DNA of 62,000 nt from Zygnema cylindricum (GCA_037447655.1 JBBHKE010001485.1:1-62000); one strand, 5' to 3'. Numbered from the stretch's first letter, positions 47,601 through 58,228 are shown. Made by a program: numbers and translations. Notes: generated by a model not told the origin, from the letters alone.

Positions 47601-50600
47601 ACACATCAACCTTTCCGGCATACCTCTTGACTTCCCGAATCCATTTCCAGCCTCCTCCAGCTTCATGCCCATCCGTTCCTCTACATCTGCTGCAGCTGCT
47701 TTTGCCATGGCCTCAATCACCTTCTCCAAAACTGCAAAACTTTCCGCCACTGCTCTTTGTGCTTTCTGCACCTCCGGTGAAACCCGAGGAAGCTCCCAAT
47801 CGCCTCCCCCGCCCCAATCTGTGTTTCCCTCTCCAGCAGTATCCACTGCTGGGAAATCCATTGCAGCAAGATTCATGCTTAAACCTCTTGTGAGACCCCC
47901 ACCACCACCTCCAAGACCTCCACCACCTCCGAGACCTCCTCCCAGTCCTCCACCGAGGCCACCACTTCCTCTTAAACCTCCTCCTAATCCTCCTCCCAAC
48001 CCTCCTCCCAGGCCTCCTCCCGAACCCCTATCTCCTCCAGCCCCTCCTAGCCCATTTTCTCCTGCTTTACTGCCTTGCTCTCTAGGGTCTGCAGAAGTGA
48101 CACTGTCTCCCTCCGCTTCAACCGATCCTTTCTCCTTGTCCTTCTCTTCATCCTCAAATATAAGGCGGGCCAACTGCTCTAGCAAAATTGGAACTTCAAT
48201 CCGCAAAGTTTCAACCAAGAGAAGAAAAAATCTGCTTCCCTCCCATCCAAAAAAAGAATTCCTGCAGTTATGGATACCAACTTCTTTCAGTGCAAGGGTG
48301 AATCAACTGGAGATCACATAGAAACACCTCCTTGATTATAAAAGAAAGGTAGCATTCTAACGAGCTGATGAAATTTCTGGGCATCTTCAACATTCTTGAA
48401 TCTGATCGCTTATGCACACCTGTCACTTGGTAAAAGACTCCCGTCAGTAGACAAGGTAACTGGTCCAGTTAACCAGCTGTCATCCTCCACTTCCAAAACC
48501 ACTTTCGTCAGCTGTAGAGCTGCTAGCCGAAGGTCATCTCCTGCACTCCAAAATATGCAACATATATTTGAGTATCCAAAAAATCTTTTAAAAACATATT
48601 AAAGACAACAAAATCACATGCCTGATAAAATGACTTGACCGCTTGATATGAAAGAGGGCAGGAAACATAACTTGGTTGGACTTATAATCTAATGGTGCGA
48701 CTTACTGAGTGCATCCACTCATCGAAACAAATACTTTCATCAACCACTCAGTATTTTATAACTACATCAATGCATCGTAGAGATAGTTAATTATTAGTGT
48801 TAGAGCGAATTTAATATTAACTGCACAGCAATATGTTTTGCAACGTGGCTCATTATGGACCACTTAACTAAACAGTGTAATTCAGACTAATTTGTAGTTT
48901 CAGGTTTTAAAAAGCGCACTCGACATAGTGTTATTAACTCTGGTAGGGATGTAAGGTGCGGTGTAGCCTCTGTTGATGCTGACTGAAGGCACATACCGAT
49001 TCGACCATGGAGCAAGTGGCAAAGTCCTGTTCGAACATCTGCTGTCCATGCATTATCAGGATGAAACTCCTGTAGCTTGTTTCGCACAGGCTCCTGTTCA
49101 CCCACAGTCAAAGACATGCTCATCTTCACCATTAACAAACCAGCACTTTCACATTCAACTGTCACAAGCGTAAGTTCAACCAAAAAAATTGTGCACAAAA
49201 GACTTGAAAAAAAGGAGGTCTAGCAAGAACAAATTTATGGAAAATACGTGGAGTGCTGTATCTTAAGCAAAACAGGTTGGTTGCAAAACTGAGCCTGGCA
49301 CATCTCTTTTCCTGAAAAAATATTTTAACCTTCTGGAATGTGACTTTATAGCCCTGCAGCTTAAACCCCACAAGCTAACAAACAGTTAAAAGTAAAGAGA
49401 AGTAACTGAGGCCTCTTCGGGTGACAAAATGTTGACGAGGAGGAAGAGTGCATCGAATTTGAGATCATCTGCCCGTTGTGCCAATTCACGAGCCAAGGCT
49501 GGGACCTGCAAGCCCAACATTCCTACTAATTCATATCATATTCCCCACTTTGGAAGGAAAAAATGTTTAGAATACTTTACAATGCTTTGCCCTGGCATGT
49601 TTGTGTCCCAACAGGTGAAACAGAAATCAAAACAACTGACTTACCGCAGAGGCAAGCGCAAATTTATGTTCGTACAAATCTGTGTCTTCCACTCCTTTGC
49701 TGAACAAAAATAGCAAAAATTTCATGGCCATCGGTAGCCAAGGAGCATCTGCAAAGCAAGAAGAAAAACATGTAAAATTGCAGATTGGAGAGCAAAAAAA
49801 TGTGCTAACACCATATAATGAATGTGTTGAAGACGCAGGAAATTACATAAAAAAGTTTCAGGATCCAAGGTAGATTAAGTCACATACCAGGTGCTGATAG
49901 ATTAATGTCTGTAGCGACAACTCCTAGAGGCTCTTCCTCTTTGACGGCTCTCAACCCATGGTCAGACGATGAGGCCACCCCGAGAAGACATTCGTAAGCG
50001 TCTACTAAGCAGGGTGCCTCTTCCCTGCAAGCGACAACCGAACAGTATTAAAAAGAGTAGATTAAAATCTAGGGTACAGGAGGAAGAAGGAGTAAGACAG
50101 CCTTGCATAAGCCCATAGGGGCAGGTAAGCGCCATACCTCTTTTTAATAACCTCCAGAAAAATAGGAACTTTCTCCACCATTTCCGAAGAGGACGCCAGC
50201 CCCGGTACCCGACAAAACGCACTCAAAATGGCTAGAGCCAAGCCTGCATATGCACCTCGGGGTACAGAAGGATTCGCATCTCCACCAGCGATGGGTCCTT
50301 TGAACCCTAAAAGAGCCAAAAGCCTCAACGCTAATCAACATCCAAGAGCAAGACGACAAAATCACAATGACTGTGACTGTAGCTTGTCGAAGAAGAGGAC
50401 GACATAATACAAACGCAAGAATAAAAAATGAAAAAAAATATATATATACTTACTGAATTGCATAGTTTTGAGCTTAGATACATAAGTAAAGTATGAAGCA
50501 AGAGGCCATACCAGGTCCAGATTCAGCTGTATCCAATAGACGGTCGATGAATTCAAATCCAACTGCGTCAGATATCTTTACTACGGAGTCGAGATCCCCT

Positions 50601-51028
50601 CCAGCCACAAACTTTACTGCCAACATGAGTCCTACAAGTCGCTGTTCGTCTTCTTCATGGCGGAGCAGTTCCAGGCAGTCTTCCAAACTATTGTTGTGAA
50701 TCTGCACAGCCATTAGACCATCTATGCTCGGTCAGGATACCTGTCGAAAATGAGAAAATTAGAAAGGCGAAAAAAAGTAGCTAAAAACGAGAAGCTTAGA
50801 GTGGCAAAACCAGGTCACCTTGGAGCCAGAAGTGCCAGCTCCGAGATCAGTACCCTCGGCCGATGGGCTGCCGGAAGAAACGCCCATATCTTCCTCTGCT
50901 GGTGAAGGTTCTGGTTGCTGTGCTTTGTCGTCTTCCGAGGTAGCCATATAATCATCCTCAACCATCGGGGAGCCCGGGGGGTGTGCACGCAGGGGACTGC
51001 CGCCACCCCCTCCTCCAGCCATGGCCAC
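41676..51028 (-). CDS. NCDN-like: Neurochondrin-like ARM-repeat protein, 19 exons
   Basis: Neurochondrins are cytosolic helical-repeat proteins; the animal one acts in neurite growth, and plant roles are unclear. Exons (high to low): 51028-50819, 50701-50512, 50306-50138, 50024-49888, 49748-49645, 49505-49407, 49093-48997, 48540-48420, 48261-47624, 46771-46674, 46185-46130, 45843-45711, 45430-45326, 44883-44764, 44295-44211, 43795-43623, 43392-43332, 42183-42102, 41760-41676. Phases agree at every joint; total 920 residues. Family hallmarks: SLEDCLELLRHEEDEQRLVG, AILSAFCRVPGLASS, FHPDNAWTADVRTGLCHLLH, RFFLLLVETLRIEVPILLEQ, FLLPALLQITSESQGCKAL, RAVEKSDWWARL. The Gly-rich block in exon 9 explains the extra length over the usual 600-730. 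Exon 1 encodes an acidic, low-complexity N-terminus; see the finding on the exon 2 start. The donor of exon 12 (AAA/GTTTAT) and the acceptors of exons 2 and 15 are the least certain. Confidence 0.82.
46280..46400. repeat. AAT/ACAAT-rich microsatellite-like tract
   Basis: Irregular repeats of ACAATAATA and ACAATA over about 120 bp within an intron of the neurochondrin-like gene. Confidence 0.6.
47880..48050 (-). repeat. Glycine-rich low-complexity coding block in exon 9
   Basis: On the minus strand this encodes repeats of GGLGGG and GGGGLGG inside the neurochondrin-like protein. The codons are mostly GGA/GGT/GGC with Leu every few residues. The opposite strand reads as a proline-rich open frame, which is a shadow. 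Confidence 0.8.
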
Positions 51029-51920
51029 ACTGACTCTTCACAAGCTTTGGTAGCCAAAGGTCATGGCAGAAGAGCAGTGGTGCTGTCAGCTCCTTCTCCG
51101 CGTGCAAAGAAGAGTACCGTACAATAGTTTTGTTCTACTAAGAATCCAAGACCCGTATCCCGTACGGTAGACGCTTTGCCGACGACCTCACCACTTGCGA
51201 CGGAAGTCAGGGGCGTTACCACGTGCCAGGTGTGTCCGTGTGACTTCGGGGACCATTGTCATTATAACTGAAATGTTTTTGTCATGCCGTACATATGACC
51301 TGTAACAGATAAGTTGTTGGAGGACTTCCAGTAACGCTGTCTTTCGCGAATTGAAAGGCGCCACTTATAAGCAAAAATGAATTTTAAAATCGTGTCACAC
51401 ACATAAGATGTTGTTGAAAAAATGACGTATGTACAACGTGACATTACCTACAAGTCTACAACACATTTGGACGCTGTGTACGCGTCAATTTTTGAGAGGA
51501 ACATTCTTCTATGTTTGGCCAAAATAGAAAAATTCCCCCGGGCTTTCATTACTGCGCTTGCGGACCACACATTTAGACCGCGACCCAGTACGCGAGACAC
51601 TTAACTTTTAGGGTCCCGACAGCGTAACGAAAGGTTTTTGCTGTTTCTGGGTAAAGACAACAATGAGGCCGTGACTGGTTTTCGTCCGTATCGGAGTCGA
51701 ATCTGTTGACTTTGTCGCATTTGCTACTGATACCGCAATAGAGAGTTGATATTGAGGACAAACTCTTTCCAAGCGGGAGGAGCCAATACCACGATAGCGA
51801 AACAAACGGAAAACCTCCTGAGGTAAGACAAATGATTTGTGACGTTACAAATGTACAGCTTTTACAGTGTAAAATTCGTATGGGTATACATATAAATTGT
51901 GAACCTAGACTAATTTGCTT
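51029..51920. other. Upstream region of the neurochondrin-like gene
   Basis: This should hold the promoter and 5' UTR (transcribed leftward). No TATA box or other element could be fixed. The open frames on either strand are short and show no domain. Confidence 0.35.
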
Positions 51921-52061
51921 ATTGCTAATCAAAATAAAAGTCGGCAAAGCAGGAGAGCCTTTTGCATATTGCTAATCAAAATAAAAGTCGGCAAATCTGG
52001 AAAGCCTTTTGCTTATTGCTAATCAAAATGAAAGTCGGGAAAGCTAGAAAGCCTTTTCCTT
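51921..52061. repeat. 47-bp tandem repeat, 3 units
   Basis: ATTGCTAATCAAAATAAAAG recurs at 51921, 51968 and 52015 with exact 47-bp spacing, each followed by GTCGGCAAA and GCCTTTTG. The last unit runs straight into the TTGGGG array. Confidence 0.85.
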
Positions 52062-52067
52062 CGGGGC

Positions 52068-52183
52068 TGGGGCTCGGGCTGGGGTTGGGGCTGGGGTTGG
52101 GGTTGGGGTTGGGGCTGGGGTTGGGGTTGGGGTTGGGGTTGGGGTTGGGGTTGGGGTTGGTGTTGGGGTTGGGGCTGGGGTTG
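52068..52183 (+). repeat. TTGGGG array, left part (telomere-like unit)
   Basis: About 19 units of TTGGGG with occasional GCTGGGG variants. TTGGGG is the ciliate telomere unit, not the usual plant TTTAGGG, so this is best read as an interstitial G-rich satellite. It continues after the TRIM insertion at 52694. Confidence 0.8.
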
Positions 52184-52245
52184 TGTTGACGTACGTGAAA
52201 CGTGCGCTCGATATCCGGAATTGTGGTAAAATCCACTCTAAAACC

Positions 52246-52253
52246 TATATAAA
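52246..52253 (+). promoter_or_regulatory. TATA box in LTR1
   Basis: TATATAAA, 25-35 bp before the tRNA-like block, in the position expected for the Pol II promoter of a plant LTR. The same box is present in LTR2. Confidence 0.5.
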
Positions 52254-52277
52254 ATCGGACCCACCAGCGTAACATCT

Positions 52278-52349
52278 GAGCTAGTGGTACATTGGTTAGT
52301 ACACTCACAGCTAAAGTAAAAGATCCCAGGTTCAAATCCCGAGCGGCTC
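52278..52349 (+). repeat. tRNA-like sequence inside LTR1
   Basis: 72 nt, exactly tRNA length. The ends GAGC and GCTC pair; the D-arm GTAC-ATTGGTTA-GTAC is perfect with the loop GG; the B-box GGTTCAAATCC is canonical. The anticodon and T stems are poor, so I do not call a functional tRNA. An equivalent 72-nt block lies in LTR2 at 52566-52637. Confidence 0.7.
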
Positions 52350-52565
52350 ATCAATCCCTTTATTGGGATCGTCCATTCTATCCCCCGATTATAGGAATCT
52401 TAACATGGTATCGGAGCCAGGGGGACTAGGTTTACATGGACAATTATGACCGGTTACCTCTCGAGGGGGGGTGTTGACGTACGTGAAACGTGCGCTCGAT
52501 ATCCAGAATTATGGTAAAATCCACTCTAAAACATATATAAAATCGGACCCACCAGCGTAACATCT

Positions 52566-52637
52566 GAGCTAGTGGTACAGTGGTTAGTACATGCACAGCT
52601 AAAGTGAAACGTCCCAGGTTCAAATACTGGCCGGCTC
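52566..52637 (+). repeat. tRNA-like sequence inside LTR2
   Basis: Same layout as in LTR1 (GAGC...GCTC ends, D-arm GTAC...GTAC, GGTTCAAAT box). Around ten of the inter-LTR differences fall in this block, more than elsewhere in the LTR. Confidence 0.65.
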
Positions 52638-52693
52638 TTCAATCCCTTTATTGGGATCGTCCATTCTATCCCCCGATTCTAGGAATCTTAACA

Positions 52694-52790
52694 GGTTGGG
52701 GCAGAGGTTGGGGCAGGGGTTGGGAATGGTTGGGGTTGGGGTTGGGGTTCCGGTTGGGGTTGGGGTTCGGGCCGGGGCTGGGGCACCCGT
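52694..52790 (+). repeat. TTGGGG array, right part
   Basis: Continuation of the array split by the TRIM, with more variants (GGTTCCGG, GGCCGGGG) than the left part. Confidence 0.75.
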
Positions 52791-54950
52791 TTCGATAACA
52801 CATTTTCCATGTTTTCCCTTCATGTTTCGTGCCTTGACTGCTTTTATCTCATTTTGCCTAACCTTTCAATAACCCTCGTTTTTACTCATGGCCTTCACAT
52901 GAAGCTCCTAAGCCATTCTCTCAAGTGGAATTAATCCTTGAAGAAGCAAAAAAAAAACAAAAAAAAACCACAAAAAAGCAGTAACATAAAAGAAATTGAC
53001 GAACAAAAATGGTAACGAAATACGTAAAAAGTTATTAACTTCTTCATGGTTATTTCATTTATAACAACCAATATAAAAAATGAAATGTGGGATCGGTGTA
53101 ACTTGGGATCACAATATTATTAAGAAGTGACATCGTAATAGCTTAACAATAAGGTTTTGTGGGTAAATACATATAATAAATTTTGCACAAAAAGGATTTA
53201 AAGCTTATTTAAAAAGTGTATATTTGTCTTTTTTAAGCGTATCCAAAAAAAAAAAAATGATAAAATTAAGATTTTGTATCCGATATACCTATGATTAACA
53301 CGTTAGGGACATTCTAATTTATAAATTCAAACTTTAAAGTTTAACATAAACTCACAAAAGCCATGAGTTTAAATTAATATTGTGATTTTACTTACATTAA
53401 AAAAAGGTGTGTGCTAAAAAGTGTGGACTTTCGAACTAAATAAGAGGTGGAAGTCCAACGGCTAAGTACTCCACTAACTAATTGCTCAAATTTTAGTTCA
53501 AAATTTGATGCATGTCTCAAACCCTACAACCCAGACAATTTTATGCAAACCCAACTTGCAACTGAATCAGACTACACCACATGACGTCCTCCTCCCCAAG
53601 TTAAGTGACGCTTGGAAAATTGCAATACGCCCAGCTAAACGTAAAACTAATGTTGGTGTGATTATCGCATTCTTAGTAGCTTCGGAGATGGCACCACTAA
53701 GTAAATATCTTTTAGCGAGAAATAGGATTTATCGCCGATTGCTATTGTTGAGATCGTAGGTTCGCCCATTTGTATATCCGCAAAAGGCGTAAGAAAGTCG
53801 TTCGTTGGTGTGTTCATGTAACCAATGAACAATTTATCTTCGGTACTTAATAAATTTGTAAAAACCATGAAAAAACACACAAATTTTATACTCCAAGTAA
53901 AACATCGTGACTACAATGAGGTTTTGCATTATCCGAAATGTATAAACAAATCAACAAACGAGTTTGTCCGATGCGATAAAAAAAAATGTGCGATTTTGGA
54001 GGTGTGTCCCCATTTGCCAAAGTAATGGTTTTCTCCATTATTTCTCGACAAAAACCGGCGTCGTATTAATAAAATTTGTAGTCGTATCAAAAAAGTTAAA
54101 TTATTAAAAGTAAATTTTGCGTTGTCTTCGAACTTCGAATGCTTACCTTTCGCCTTATTATGTTTTAGACCCACGGCGACGTCATACAACGTCAATTTCA
54201 AACTTTACTGTGAAACATATTGGAGATATGTGTTTAAAATTAAATCATCATCGAACAAAAAAAAAACCTTCAAACTTTTTAGGAGATTTCAAAAGTTTTA
54301 AACTAATATGGTAAATGATTTTTTTTTGTTTGGGATGGATTATTTTTTGCGAGGGTCTCAAGAATTCAATGTCATTTCACAAAAAGTTAAAAAGATTGTT
54401 TTTTTTTGTATGTTATGTAAAAAGACCAAAAAAGAAAGATTCAATACGCGTGGGATTGCAGAAAAAAAACAGCCGAACAAGAGAAGCAAAGGCGAAGTCA
54501 TCTTCTTCAACTAGGAATAAAGGGAATTCTCCAATCAGTACTTTAGCTTCTGAAAAACATTGCTCCAATCATAATACCGTGAGCGTCAGTCATCACTTTG
54601 ATCTGTTTGAGTCGTAAATGAATAAAATGCGGGTCGTAGCCAACATTTTTTGTTGTTTTCTGAAAGTTCATATTCGACAGTCGTCTTTTGTGGTATCATT
54701 TTTTCATAACTTTATGAACGGCGCCGAGATTACGGAAAAGTTTGCCACAAAGCGTGTAAAATCTAGCGAGACACAAGAACAACTTGAGATCTTTGACGTG
54801 GCACGGCGTAGGCCATGTTCCAATTGCGGCAATAATTTGTCGGTAAGGTTTTCATCTTTTCGACCGTCGTTGGATAGATAATCGCTAAGAAAATGAATGT
54901 CGGATTTTAATTAGCAACATTTGCCGGAGCCGCCAACAACCTTTTTGTCT
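52791..54950. other. Non-genic AT-rich stretch
   Basis: Very AT-rich with many short homopolymers. The open frames at 53505-53759, 53825-54025 and 54117-54881 have no recognisable domain and no consistent codon use. No terminal inverted repeat was found. Confidence 0.35.
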
Positions 54951-55173
54951 GAGGGCACTTTCCCGTGTAACCGAAACCTAGTCTTGTTACTCTGTTTTCT
55001 AGCGAATATTTTATGTACATCTTCCAAAGCGTTCCGCTGTAACGCAATGAAATCGTCAAATCGATGTTTTTTTTGTGACAGATGTAGACGTGGGTGTAAT
55101 TTGTGACGGTTGTAGATGACTACAAAACTTGCGACAATTGATGACGTTTACACAATAGCGACAGTTGTAGGTA

Positions 55174-55382
55174 CACCGCCAATCGTTATTAGCGTGTAAG
55201 TTTTTTTAGCGTATACGAATAAGTAGCGTGGTTTACGCTAATTGGGAATTTGGAAATTTTCGAAGAAATCGTCTATTCTAATTGAGAATTAGGGTTTTTC
55301 TTTAAATAGTGTGGATAATTGTATTTGAGAATAAAAAAAAAAAAGCGGAGGAAAAAACAGACAAAACGCTAATAACGACATG
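55174..55382. mobile_element. Family A MITE (A10) at the left terminal TA of C3
   Basis: Left end CACCGCCAATCGTTATTAGC, right end ACGCTAATAACGACATG (eroded), TA on both sides. The right TA (55383-55384) is the start of C3's TAGTG end. Confidence 0.65.
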
Positions 55383-55768
55383 TAGTGGGGTATCGAGGAC
55401 CTTTGCCGATATTCCATATATATATATACATATATATATATTTCGTGTAATCGATAATCTATATCGAAACCAAATCATCGCGATATATTGCAGATATATC
55501 GATCGCCAATGGCGATTTATAAAAAAAAAAACATTATTTTTTTCCAATTCCTTCCCGGGAGGGGGCTCAGTGGGGAGGGGGGGGGGGTCCGTCCGGTTTC
55601 CCGTCCAATTTCCGTACTTTGACTATAAGGATACCCATTTTTTGCGATATATATCGCAAAAAATTATGTTGGTCCCGGTACGATATATTGAGGAATTTGA
55701 TCGATCGATATTCGATATATCAAATATCGAAATTATCGCGATATGAATTTACCCGATACCCAACACTA
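55383..55768. mobile_element. Family C hAT-like element (C3)
   Basis: Left end TAGTGGGGTATCGAGGACC, right end TTACCCGATACCCAACACTA. The 8-mer after the right end is GTTGTAGG (55769-55776). The same 8-mer is found at 55164-55171, immediately before A10, which restores a perfect target duplication once A10 is removed. Rich in TATCGCGATA-type motifs. Confidence 0.75.
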
Positions 55769-56544
55769 GTTGTAGGCGTCTAGTTTCTTGTGGCATTGTA
55801 GATGTTTAGGGTTTGTGACGTTTTGACGTCACGTTAACTTATGATGGCGTCAACGTCATTACTTCCATAACTTTACGCCATGGTTTCCCGATATTGTTTT
55901 TTCGTCCTTTCTCACTTCATTGTACTTGCAATCAATATACGCTCGAAGACAATCGAAAAAATAATAGTTTTCATAAATCTTTCATTTGTTACCATTATTG
56001 TCGTTTTTCATTACAATAATAGTAAAATAGACGCGTTAATGGGAGAGGGAGAGAGAAAGAGGCGCCTTGACGAACTTCGCTTTTAACGAAATGGCGTCCG
56101 TTGTTCGAGACCCCTCCATGGCCCGTGTACGGATAAAAGTGCACGGAAAAGTACGCACGGGCTTAAAACGCATTGGGTTTGTTTTTTTTTTACTCCACGC
56201 ACAAAGGTTTTCAAAATCCTCCGACGAGTGCGGCGAAACTTTGGTTAAAATCACCTCACGAAGTGATTTGAGTAAAGTTTGAAGATGACCTGGAGGGACG
56301 CGAAAGTGGGTCGAAACGGGCTAAACCACAAAAAGTGACGCAAATTGTACTATAGTAATTTCATTTTTTTGGTACGGCTGCGGATTTTATCGTTGCGAGC
56401 TAAGTTTTGAAGGAAAATAACATAAAAAACCATTACTTTATCACATGGGAAAGTGCACTTAATTTGAAGTGAAAATCGTGCCGTTTTTACATATAGGAAT
56501 AGGAATTGTACGTAGTTGCGTATCATGTACGGTAAAGAACATTA

Positions 56545-57077
56545 CACTGTTGATCGTATTTAGCGTGTATGTTTTTTTTCGCCACTGAAAACCATAGTTT
56601 AAAAGTAGATGAAAGTATGCCCATACAATATGCCTATTGTATGCAAAACATACAAATGACCTTAAAAGACCCATATTGTATTCAGACCTATTCGGACCAA
56701 TTAAAACATTCGAACCAAAAATTGGACCAATTAAAACACTCGGTTCAAATGTTTTTATTTACACCGTCAGATTCGAACGATCGAACGGTAGCTGATTAAA
56801 GTAGCGATCTAAGAAGATCACATGAAAAGCCCATAACACAACTTACAATAAAGGCGCCGACCAAAGGCCTACCATGAAAACACCTATTTTTTAACTATGC
56901 TGAAAACATATTATCTCCGTACACATTTGTCCAAATTTCAATTTAAGACCGCCATTCGTAAGCTGAGAATACAACCTTTCAATCGCAGTCGTCAGATCCA
57001 CAATCCGACATGTATGTACAGAGAAAATATGTTTTAAGAGACAAAGAAAACATACACGCTAAATATAATCGACGGTG
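56545..57077. mobile_element. Family A MITE (A11) interrupted by E4
   Basis: Left end CACTGTTGATCGTATTTAGC, right end TAAATATAATCGACGGTG, TA-flanked. Without E4 and its duplication it is about 218 bp, and the interior (ATTATCTCCGTACACAT, GTATGTACAGAGAAAATAT) matches A2. Confidence 0.75.
56593..56899. mobile_element. Family E element (E4) nested in A11
   Basis: 307 bp, ends CATAGTTTAAAAGTAGATG and CACCTATTTTTTAACTATG, with a perfect 8-bp target duplication CTGAAAAC (56585-56592 and 56900-56907). Confidence 0.85.
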
Positions 57078-57449
57078 TAGTGTCCTTGTTTTCTACCTTA
57101 ACGAATAATCGGCGTCATTTACCAAATTCGTCAAGCTGTATGAAGCTGCCAGGTTTGTTCGTAGTAAGGTTTTTGTGGATATGAGGTTTGTTTTCTGTGG
57201 GTATAATACTCCCCATAACTGGTTTGAGCCAATCGGTTCGAGCGGATCCAACGGTTTGGCTCAGCTCGGATTAAACCGTCATTGTGATTCAGACCTCAAC
57301 TGAGCCGAACCAAACTGGACCGATCGTTGCACACTTGGACGGCTTTTTCGGTGTACTGTCTAACCTAATAACACGTACAGTGTAGTCAAAGAAAAATTAC
57401 AGTACAGTACACGCATCGTTTTAAGCTGTTCCTCCTCATTTTAAATTAT

Positions 57450-58228
57450 CAAAGTTGAAAAGTGGACGTTTTATGGTAGGCATTTGGTAGGCGCAAGTTG
57501 TATTATGGGCTTTTCATGTGATCATTTTAGATCGCTACTTCGATCGCTACACCGCGAATCGTAATTAGAGTAATGAAAAAATTAGAGTACAAAAACAAAA
57601 AAAAAAATAGAGTAATGAACGCTAATTTATGTGATATAGTTGTTTCAACTAAAAAGTTTACTCTAATTTATTTAAGTACTCTAATTTGGTACGCTAATAT
57701 CCTCTACTGTAAATAAGGTATTCGTACAAAATTTGGCAAAATGTACAGTTTATCGTCACTAAATCGTTAGCACTACGAGGTTTGTTAAAACGTAGTTACA
57801 TCATACCGGCCTGTATTAAGTCATTATTTGTATTTTTATACTTAATAAAGTACAATTTTGCACGGCCAGAGGTCGTCTGTACTCCACACTATCTAAAACG
57901 AACCTATATTATAATTAAAAACGTTGATTAAACTTTACCTTAAATAGATTAATGAAAAAATTATAATCATTTACTCTATTTTATGTGATAGAGTCGAAAT
58001 TTCGAGCGACCATATTAGGGTAATCTACTCTAATTACGATTCGTGGTGTATTTTGATCAGCGAGCGTCCGGTGACTTTTAATTCTCTATCGAACGATGTG
58101 CAACTAAACCGTGTTACTTTTCTTTTTCATTTTGCGACCAATACAATGTGGGTCTTAATGACATATTGTATGTATAGCGTACAATAGGCATATTGTATGG
58201 GCCTACTTTCACCTATTTTTGAACTATG
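57450..58228. mobile_element. Family E element (E5) interrupted by A4
   Basis: Left end CAAAGTTGAAAAGTGGACG (diverged), right end CACCTATTTTTGAACTATG. Flanking 8-mers TAAATTAT and GAAATTAT differ at one base. Without A4 it is about 280 bp, the size of E3. Confidence 0.7.
57550..58048. mobile_element. Family A long MITE (A4) nested in E5
   Basis: 499 bp, left end CACCGCGAATCGTAATTAGA, right end TCTAATTACGATTCGTGGTG, TA on both sides. Same subfamily as A3. Confidence 0.8.

Larger units (their letters stand above)
52184..52693 (+). mobile_element. Complete miniature LTR retrotransposon (TRIM)
   Basis: Two 222-bp direct LTRs (52184-52405 and 52472-52693) start TGTTGACGTACGTG and end AATCTTAACA (TG...CA). 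They flank only 66 bp of interior. Right after LTR1 is TGGTATCGGAGCC (52406-52418), one base off the plant tRNA-iMet primer-binding site; right before LTR2 is the purine tract GAGGGGGGG (52463-52471). A perfect 5-bp duplication GGTTG flanks the element (52179-52183 and 52694-52698), though the TTGGGG host makes a match easier. The LTRs differ at about 15 positions by eye. No coding capacity, so it depends on another element for movement. Confidence 0.85.
54951..56459. mobile_element. Family D element (D1) with nested insertions
   Basis: Left end GAGGGCACTTTCCCGTGTAA, right end ACATGGGAAAGTGCACTT. The interior holds C3 (with A10 at its left terminal TA). The block near 55800-55890 (GTTTAGGGTTTGTGACG, CATGGTTTCCCGAT) matches D2 in reverse order. 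No transposase recognised. Confidence 0.6.

Noticed and set aside
47665-48321. 218-residue plus-strand open frame, very proline-rich
   Set aside because: It is the antisense of the Gly-rich exon 9 of the neurochondrin-like gene, whose exons join in phase on the other strand.
52278-52349. A functional tRNA gene
   Set aside because: The anticodon and T stems pair poorly and the block is within an LTR present twice; it is better called tRNA-like.
52068-52790. A true chromosome end
   Set aside because: Unique genes lie on both sides and the units are irregular.
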